Origin: Plazaster borealis
Taxonomy: Eukaryota; Echinodermata; Asteroidea; Forcipulatida; Labidiasteridae
Length of the DNA: 64,000 nucleotides
Direction: 5' to 3'
Assembly (NCBI GenBank): GCA_021014325.1
Contig: CM037460.1
Coordinates: 24,714,544 to 24,778,543 of the forward strand
Below the pieces are notes generated by a model. That model saw only the letters and a program-made list of their open reading frames with translations. It was not told the DNA's origin and made no database searches. Of the stretch, positions 59,301-64,000 are shown in pieces (the stretch's first letter is position 1; every line of letters starts with the position of its first letter). The position numbers and the translations under genes were made by a program.

Positions 59301-62300
59301 ATGCCATAACGCGTGTCGGTCTGGTAGTGATGCGTCAATGCATAATGTCTATCCAATAAAACCGTTGGGTAAGACCGGTGCTTCTCTCTATCCTTGCGGA
59401 TACAGACAGGGGACCAGTCTCAATAAACCATGGGGCTGTTTCAAACTCAAACACTCGCCTCAACTGTTATGGAAAATAGATATTCAACAAGCGCCAGACG
59501 TTATGGCGAAAAGTGCAGCGTCACAATGAGATATCAATATATAAATGGACCCCGTTACACATTCCCATGGTGGAAACACATTCCCACGGTGGAATACCAT
59601 TGATGTCGGACCTTTACTTATAATCCTATATTCAAACAAGAACTGATAATACACAAACATGTTGAAAACCTCAATGTTGTTGTCACACACACACACACAC
59701 ACACACCCACACCTATTTGCGGATCATTAATGAAGGATGGTTCGGAGAAGAGGCGTCAAGGTTCTTTGAATGTTTATACACCTTGAATTGTCAAAGAAGC
59801 TTGAATGTAGATTTGTACAGACCACGACCTGGACTCCATAACAGGCAGGCCTATAATGTTATCTTGAAGAAGGCAAGACTATTTTCGTTTTGCAAAGGGC
59901 GCTTTCATTGGGAAATCTTGAAGTCTCTTGGGAAACTTTTGAAGGGGCACCAAAGCCAAGACAAGGGTAGACTTGGTTCCAAGTCTGTGATCGTTGTTTT
60001 TTTGTCTACCTGATAGCCAATACAGTATTGCATGACACAGCGCCCTCTTGTGGATTAACCCCCGACATTAAAGGGACACGTTGCCTTGGATCGGACGAGT
60101 TGGTCTAAAAAGAAAAGCGTTTGAAACCGTTTGTTATAAAATGCATATGGTTAGAAAGACGTTATACAAGTAGAATACAATGATCCACACAAATATGCCT
60201 CGAAATTGCATGGTTTTTCTTTTACTTTGCGAATAAACACGGTGGGCATTTTTGTGGAGTCAAAATGTTGACTCCACAAAATGGCCGACCGTGTTTGTTC
60301 ACGATGTAAAAGGAAAACCACGCAATTTCGAGACATATTTGTGTGGATTATTGTATTCTACTTTTAAAACATCTTTCTAACTGTATGAATTTAATAACAA
60401 ACGGTTACAAATGATTTTTATAGACCAACTCGCCCGATTCAAGGCAACGTGTCCCTTTAACCTTCGATCACAGACCATGGAATCTTGTTCATCGGTAAAT
60501 ATAGCATTGGTGTGGGGATGTAATTAAATTCTGCCGCTGCTCAGTAATTCAGCTTGCAGTTTTTGAATAAAAAACCCAAATCGATCTAGTTTTTAAATTC
60601 AAAATAAATAACAACGTTGGAGAAAAGTTACTCGACGATTCCATTCAAACTATAGGTAACACCATTTTTTCGTCTACGAATCGGATATTTTGTTATGTAT
60701 TTTTCAATATTTTAAGATCTTGTATTATTTTAGCTATAATTGTGAAATACCTTGCGTAAGACCAATGCGATTAAACAGAAAATGCAGACGTGATTGTAAC
60801 CTATTGGTTATAGACACAGCCAACAGTGGTGCTCTGGGATCAGTGTTGCTATGTAAACTTCAGTTGTGAATAAATTAATATCCCGTATACACGAGAGGGT
60901 CAGGTCTGAGATCGCGAGTAAGATCGAGCGTGTGATAGCCAATCAGTGGGGAGGAGTTTTGCGTGGCTGATGTCATAAATAACCGCGATCTCAGACTTGA
61001 AATCAAGTCTAAGACGAGGGCAACGGAGGCCATGGCCTCCGTTGCCTCCGTGTAATTGCAGGCCTGAAGCACACCTTTGTTCTATAGAGCTTAGACTCAA
61101 TCCCAAGTCAAGCTTTACATTCGTACCATGTGTTCAAAACAGGCCATTACAGTTTGGCTAAACATTTAACCGAACAAGAATGAGTCGACATTACTACGAA
61201 GCGATTATGTAACAGGTATTTGATGTCGGTGACTGTGTGACAAAATGCAGTTATCACACACTACACGTTTTCTTAGTATTGAATCCAGTAAAACGCGTTA
61301 ACAACAAATTTGATCATCATAAAAAAGCCACACAGAATAAAATTTAAAATAATTTCACACTCACAGATTATCGGTTGAAGAGATAAGACCCTATGACTGA
61401 GTAGTTCATACCGGTTGAAAGCAGTCAATGTTAAGCTTGAAACTTTGGTATCTTCTAGTTTGAAAAATTATGAAGACCCAAATAACGTCTTTGGCAACCA
61501 GTGTCTCGGGCCTGAAATTACACAGAGGCCACGCAGGCCATGGCCTCTGTTTCCCTTGGTCTTGGTCTTGGTACCCCTTTTAAAAGTTTCCTAAAGGCTT
61601 CAAGATTTTCCAATGGATGTGCCCTTTTGCAAAATAAAAATGGCCTTTCCCTCTCAAATCAAAGACGAAATTCCAGGCCCGGAGTGTCTGATAATCATTG
61701 GATCAGTGTGCTATAATTAGGAGTCAATGTTCACTGTGTAAAAACGGTATAATTATATAGTACTCTTTTTTCCATTTTGCATCAAGTTATTTTAGGTTCA
61801 TTATAATCAAGTCCTCCTCTTCCTCTCCTATACAGCCACAATGATTTGCCATGGCAACTGAAACAACTTTACAACAACAGGCTGAAGGACGTTGATTTGA
61901 GTCGCGATCTGACCGGGACAACACTGCACACTGACATACCCCGGCTTCAGTCGGGCAAAGTCGGGGGCCAGGTGAGTGACAGCGCCCCCCCCCCCACTCC
62001 GCCAACCCTCTTAAAATCACCCCACCCTAATCCTTTACAACGTAAATAAAGCAACCAAGATTTAAGTTTCAATTTAAAAAATACAAAATAAATAAAAAGC
62101 TGACCGTCACTCGCAGTAAGTCTTGGTTGCGTCATTTAGTGAGTTGGATCCCCCATGTACAGCCTCGCTATCATGAGTAGCGTGCCGTATTTGAAATCTT
62201 TCGTCACTACCAGCGAGCAATGCATGATGGGGAAACAAAATGGCGCGGCGTGACCGATCGCCCCTGGGAACAAGGTTTCCCGTGTATAACTGAGAATTGC

Positions 62301-63621
62301 GCATTTTAAGGCAACGCGCGCAAATGACGCGCGTGTTACATGCATTTTGGTTCCCAAAATGGCAGACCTTGCAAAGTGGACAGACAGTGTAGCTGCGTGT
62401 GACTTTAACGCCAGTGCAAAGGGTCTTTGTGAATAATCACTATGTTTCCCTACTATTTACTTTGTAGTTTTGGGCCGCCTACACATCTTGTGACTCCCAG
62501 TACATGGATGCCATTAATCATATACTCGACCAGATTGACGTCATCAAGAGAATGTGTGACTGGTATCCTGACACCTTTCAGTTTGCTACATCTGCTGATG
62601 GTAGGTCAAGGGACCCAGTCCAGGATAGGTTACTAACATAACAAAGCTGGTGTACTTTTTAAACAGTGCTTTAACGTCACAAACTTCTCGCCCTCAACTA
62701 ACTTCCAGGGGCCCATTTGGGCTTATTATTCCAAAATACGACTTAGACTCTGGCTACGGTCCTGATTTCTGTTTGATCATGGTTGGTTTAAATGCACACT
62801 GCTCCAGAATTGACCGGCGGAACCCAAGCCAGAGCCGGTGTCATGGGGAAATCTGTCCCCCGGAGATTCTGTCCCCCATATGGGAAATAATTAACATGGG
62901 CTGAAGGAGGTTGATTCAAAAGAGGGCGCTATCACATTTGTACACAGTTTACCGTTTTATACGGGGGGACAGAATCTCCGGGGAACAGAATCTCCTCCCA
63001 CACCGGGGCCCAAGCCTTGGTTTGGAAAGGGCCCCGTGTACTTCATTACCCCCCCCCCCAAATGGTCATCAACAAACTGTGACAAACAAAAATGATCAAT
63101 TTACCATTATGTTTCTAATACAGCGTTCTCCCACAAACAGCGGTCTGCTGGTCGAATGGTTAAAACACCTGAGGATCAGTTACAAATTCTCTCCAAGTGG
63201 TCCGGTTGGTTAGTTCAGTGCTGACAAACCTCCCTATTTAGTATGAATTTTGGACTTGTGAAAAAGCTGGTGAACCAGTGAAATGACAAGCTAATAGTCC
63301 TACTGGCTAATAGTCACTGAAACAAAGTTAAGAGCAAACCCTGTAATAGTTCTACACTCTCGTTGTACTTTAACAGGAATCCATACCAATAAGTTGTCAG
63401 ATTACTTGGGGTTGGCTTAAATGTTTTGTGGAATTTGGAAGGTGACATTTAGCGTCCTTGTCAATTTCAGATATTGTGGACGCCCACAGTAAAGGCAAGG
63501 TTGCCTCCCTTATCGGCGTTGAGGGCGGTCACAACATTGACAGCCATCTGGGCGTACTGCGCATGCTCTATGAACTCGGCGTCCGCTACATGACGGTCAC
63601 GCACAGCTGCAACACCCCATG
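47212..63621 (+). CDS. Membrane (renal-type) dipeptidase, 5' part, runs off the window
   Basis: This is a zinc-dependent dipeptidase of family M19, which cleaves dipeptides such as cystinyl-bis-glycine and, in vertebrates, leukotriene D4. It acts at the cell surface. The exons 47212-47387, 61836-61971, 62468-62600 and 63471-63621 join in frame to about 199 residues, roughly half of the family length of about 410. Residues 8-31 form one hydrophobic helix after a basic NRKH, so the N-terminus is a signal peptide or an anchor. The catalytic domain opens with HNDLPWQ, where H60 and D62 are zinc ligands. VGGQFWAAY and [11 protein letters not shown] follow, with bridging E166, then THSCNTPW. The second half, with the remaining His ligands and any GPI signal, lies to the right. 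Intron 1 is 14.4 kb. No disruption is seen. Confidence 0.93.
47990..48021. repeat. 14-bp-arm hairpin with GCAA loop
   Basis: CCCTGTCTTTATCC, then GCAA, then GGATAAAGACAGGG form a perfect hairpin. The sequence recurs in reverse at 59377-59420 with three or more changes and the same GCAA loop. It lies in dipeptidase intron 1. Confidence 0.7.
48396..48542. mobile_element. MITE family A, truncated left half
   Basis: It starts TTAAAGGTATCGTACACGTT and follows family A as far as ttttgagaaagagg, where it changes to unrelated sequence. The right half and the second TTAA are missing. Confidence 0.75.
49491..49665. mobile_element. MITE family A/A2, truncated
   Basis: TTAAAGGGACGTTATACCTTT is followed by the family core (actttataaagagcactgg, tagttttagagaaagaggta). 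A partial direct repeat of the tacttgataaagag block follows and the right end is lost. Confidence 0.6.
49821..49925. mobile_element. Fragment of MITE family J
   Basis: TACACTCTAAAAAAGAAACTGGGTCAG and downstream GGGTCCC/GGGTCATGCTGA-type motifs resemble the full elements at 52011-52274 and 52533-52735. A right end is not clear. Confidence 0.4.
49926..52010. other. Intron 1 of the dipeptidase: nothing recognised
   Basis: An open frame at 50404-50730 (+, 108 codons) lacks a recognisable domain. A fragment of repeat P lies at 51880-51915. ATT repeats and a poly(G) run lie at 51790-51837. No exon can be supported. Confidence 0.4.
52011..52274. mobile_element. MITE family J, copy 1
   Basis: CTACACTCTTAAAAC on the left pairs with TTTGTAGAGTGTAG on the right. 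Inside, GGGTC/GACCC motifs repeat many times on both strands. It is non-coding, about 264 bp. Confidence 0.65.
52533..52735. mobile_element. MITE family J, copy 2
   Basis: CACTCTCAAAAACATCCAGG on the left is matched by GTTTTTGGAGTTTAG on the right. The interior carries several GACCCGGAA/TTCCGGGTC motifs, as in copy 1. Confidence 0.6.
52736..53594. other. Intron 1 of the dipeptidase: nothing recognised
   Basis: No exon or repeat end is visible. A T/G-rich homopolymer stretch lies at 52765-52801. Confidence 0.4.
53595..53722. mobile_element. 128-bp G+C-rich palindromic element
   Basis: TTGCACGCTGTGAC-GGATCC on the left matches GGATCC-GTCACAGCGTGCAA on the right. The pairing continues inward through TTTTGTA..ACCCGAGGGGCAA. 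The centre is rich in CCGAGG/GGGGC, unlike the A+T-rich surroundings. It resembles a MITE; no target duplication is evident. Confidence 0.65.
53944..53972. repeat. CATTGATCTC/GAGATCAATG hairpin
   Basis: Perfect 10-bp arms surround a 9-nt A+T loop and are flanked by TTACCC and GTTACCCC. Its reverse complement matches the broken arms around MITE D at 2043-2247, and 8080-8120 is a longer version. Confidence 0.6.
54953..55085. repeat. A+T-rich simple repeat (TTTA and TA)
   Basis: An imperfect ATTT/TTTA tetranucleotide run (54953-55020) and a short TA run near 55062-55074 form the most A+T-rich patch in the window. No function is implied. Confidence 0.75.
55591..55868 (+). repeat. 17-18-bp minisatellite, A9-12 + TGCGACGG
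   Basis: About 15 units of a 9-13-nt A run followed by TGCGACG or TGCGCC, with variants containing CCCC in the middle (55738-55800). Because unit length varies by one base, long open frames arise in several frames on both strands (Lys-rich on +, Phe-rich on -). These are by-products. A perfect palindrome, GGTCACGTGACC, stands just left of it (55576-55587). Confidence 0.9.
55869..57589. other. Intron 1 of the dipeptidase: nothing recognised
   Basis: Mixed sequence with a poly(C) run at about 56791-56801. The segments at 56720-56800 and 57045-57110 carry similar gtgcccccct/gtgccccc-type motifs, possibly remnants of one element. No exon is supported. Confidence 0.35.
57590..57615 (+). repeat. 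AGAAT pentanucleotide microsatellite
   Basis: About five copies of AGAAT in tandem (catagaatagaatagaat...). Confidence 0.85.
57769..57916. mobile_element. MITE family G, copy 2
   Basis: TGGGCTCGATTTCACAAAG on the left is inverted to CTTTGTGAAATCGGCC on the right. Shared interior blocks with 42317-42466 are ttaagattgatcg, gatgtcacaatacaaatca and tcttaagatgaat. Confidence 0.65.
58058..58193 (-). repeat. Dispersed repeat O, copy 2
   Basis: The reverse complement of this stretch matches 4327-4488 block by block, including the palindrome GCGAGGACGTCCTCGC. Flanking sequence is not shared at recognisable length. Confidence 0.6.
58324..58600 (+). mobile_element. tRNA-Leu-like SINE
   Basis: Bases 58324-58408 fold as a class II tRNA-like head. 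A 7-bp acceptor stem (GTCATGG with TCATGAC) accompanies an A box TGGCCGAGCGG, a CCAGA/TCTGG anticodon stem with CAA in the loop, a long variable arm and a B box GGTTCGAGTTC. Loop position 33 is C, not T, the T stem is mismatched, and an unrelated tail follows. It is therefore a retroposed SINE rather than a working tRNA gene. Confidence 0.7.
58601..60067. other. Intron 1 of the dipeptidase: small repeats only
   Basis: It contains an AAT microsatellite (about 58661-58676), a palindrome CCATGGTTTAACCATGG (58984-59000), two tandem units around cacattcccayggtggaa (59557-59595), and an AC run (59687-59705). Open frames at 59028-59529 and 59717-60013 have no recognisable domain. Confidence 0.4.
59377..59420 (-). 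repeat. GCAA-loop hairpin, second copy
   Basis: The reverse complement contains GACTGGTCCCCTGTCT, TATCC, GCAA and GGATA. It matches 47985-48015 with small changes, so the loop is conserved while the outer stem has drifted. Confidence 0.6.
60068..60460. mobile_element. TTAA-flanked long palindromic MITE (393 bp)
   Basis: The left TTAAAGGGACACGTTGCCTT and right AAGGCAACGTGTCCCTTTAA ends continue for about 38 bp with two mismatches. Pairing then persists nearly to a central hairpin GGAGTCAAAATGTTGACTCC. TTAA on both sides points to piggyBac-type mobilisation. The core is different from families A and B. Confidence 0.85.
61017..61073 (-). repeat. GGAGGCCATGGCCTCC palindrome repeat, copy 1
   Basis: The reverse complement reads GGCCTG-AATTACACGGAGGC followed by the palindrome GGAGGCCATGGCCTCC and GTTGCC. 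The same order appears at 61508-61562. Confidence 0.55.
61508..61562 (+). repeat. GGCCATGGCC palindrome repeat, copy 2
   Basis: GGGCCTGAAATTACACAGAGG is followed by AGGCCATGGCCTCTGTTTCCC. It is the same element as 61017-61073 on the opposite strand, 450 bp away. Confidence 0.55.
61836..61971 (+). CDS. Dipeptidase exon 2: HxD zinc motif
   Basis: It completes Gly59 and continues [16 protein letters not shown], carrying the first two zinc ligands, and ends ...SGKVGGQ. The acceptor is CTATACAG after a pyrimidine tract; the donor is CAG|GTGAGT, phase 0. Confidence 0.95.
62344..62424. repeat. Repeat shared with 43722-43787, dipeptidase intron 2
   Basis: Shared blocks are ttcccaaaatggc, ggacagacagt and gctgcgtgtgac, followed by gtgcaaagggtc. 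Ends are uncertain. Confidence 0.45.
62468..62600 (+). CDS. Dipeptidase exon 3
   Basis: It starts [20 protein letters not shown] and continues through [20 protein letters not shown]. This is the helix that follows VGGQ in family M19. The acceptor is TTTGTAG; the donor is G|GTAGGT, phase 1. Confidence 0.93.
62834..63008. mobile_element. MITE family H, copy 2, dipeptidase intron 3
   Basis: GCCGGTGTCATGGGG and CCACACCGGGG are the inverted outer ends, with ggagattctgtcccccata and its mirror gggggacagaatctcc inside. The middle has agagggcgctatcaca, as in 44056-44237. Confidence 0.7.
63471..63621 (+). CDS. Dipeptidase exon 4: bridging Glu
   Basis: It encodes [20 protein letters not shown] with the metal-bridging Glu166, then [20 protein letters not shown] and SCNTP. 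The last codon (Trp) is split at donor TG|GTAATC, so the gene continues to the right. Confidence 0.95.
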
Positions 63622-64000
63622 GTAATCATTCAAACATCAATCATTGACTTATACAAGTAGTTCAAGGTGATCTTTTCAGACATGTTTGAGACTTCTACAG
63701 GTTTATGGAAAACAAATCAAGGGAACCTTTTTTTTACGTTAAACCATAGAGTTTTACGGATAAACAATCTCATAATAGTCTCCCTTTCTAGCCAATGATC
63801 AGCATCAATTAAAATGTACAATCCGATAATGACCTATTTTTATGCACCTCTTGTACGACTACACACATACGATATCGAACCCATACAAACATGTACAACA
63901 TAACAGAGGCCTTTCTCTCAACTTTGGCATGGGAGGTTCGAATTATATAGGCCTAACCAAAACAAACAAGATTACAACTTTGTCTCTATTAAGGGATAAG
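63622..64000. other. Dipeptidase intron 4, cut by the window edge
   Basis: A+T-rich intron sequence with no further exon before the end of the window. Confidence 0.7.

Larger units (their letters stand above)
60461..61835. other. End of dipeptidase intron 1
   Basis: It contains two opposed copies of a short repeat (61017-61073 and 61508-61562), otherwise no exon. The acceptor of exon 2 closes it. Confidence 0.45.

Overview
This is a eukaryotic, intron-rich, repeat-dense window with two protein-coding genes that I can support, both on the + strand. It has GT-AG spliced exons, A+T-rich non-coding DNA, and many short terminal-inverted-repeat elements and tRNA-derived SINEs. Together with the deuterostome look of the two proteins, this suggests a marine invertebrate deuterostome, most likely an echinoderm and possibly a sea star. 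That placement is inference. Only the gene structure and repeats are seen directly.

Layout. Bases 1-14000 hold no recognisable gene. They contain nested miniature transposons (a 1.1-kb element carrying two others), a 528-bp-period duplication, a SINE built from two opposed tRNA-like heads, and a 400-bp CAA/CAG/CAC tract. At about 14.0 kb there is a good TATA-plus-initiator pair followed by a strong splice donor, a possible first exon with no identified partner. Bases 14.3-33.2 kb are again gene-poor, with further elements and a 16-bp minisatellite at 30.2-31.0 kb.

Gene 1 (33569-41780) is a complete mitochondrial-clan cytochrome P450. Nine coding exons join in frame to 564 residues with all P450 signature motifs, and there is a TATAAAAG box about 290 bp upstream of the ATG. 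Its introns carry several mobile elements, including a hAT-type element with a perfect 8-bp target duplication. Gene 2 begins at 47212 and runs off the right edge. It is a membrane (renal-type) dipeptidase. Four exons are present, giving about 199 residues, roughly the N-terminal half. They include the zinc ligands His60, Asp62 and Glu166. Its first intron is 14.4 kb and holds much of the window's repeat variety.

The two genes are about 5.4 kb apart on the same strand. Nothing in the sequence links their functions: one encodes a predicted mitochondrial monooxygenase and the other a predicted cell-surface peptidase. I did not find a convincing new biological system. The most interesting structures are the foldback tRNA-derived SINE, recurring short hairpins, TTAA-flanked element families that share ends but differ in their cores, and possible nuclear-receptor-type half-sites near both candidate promoters.
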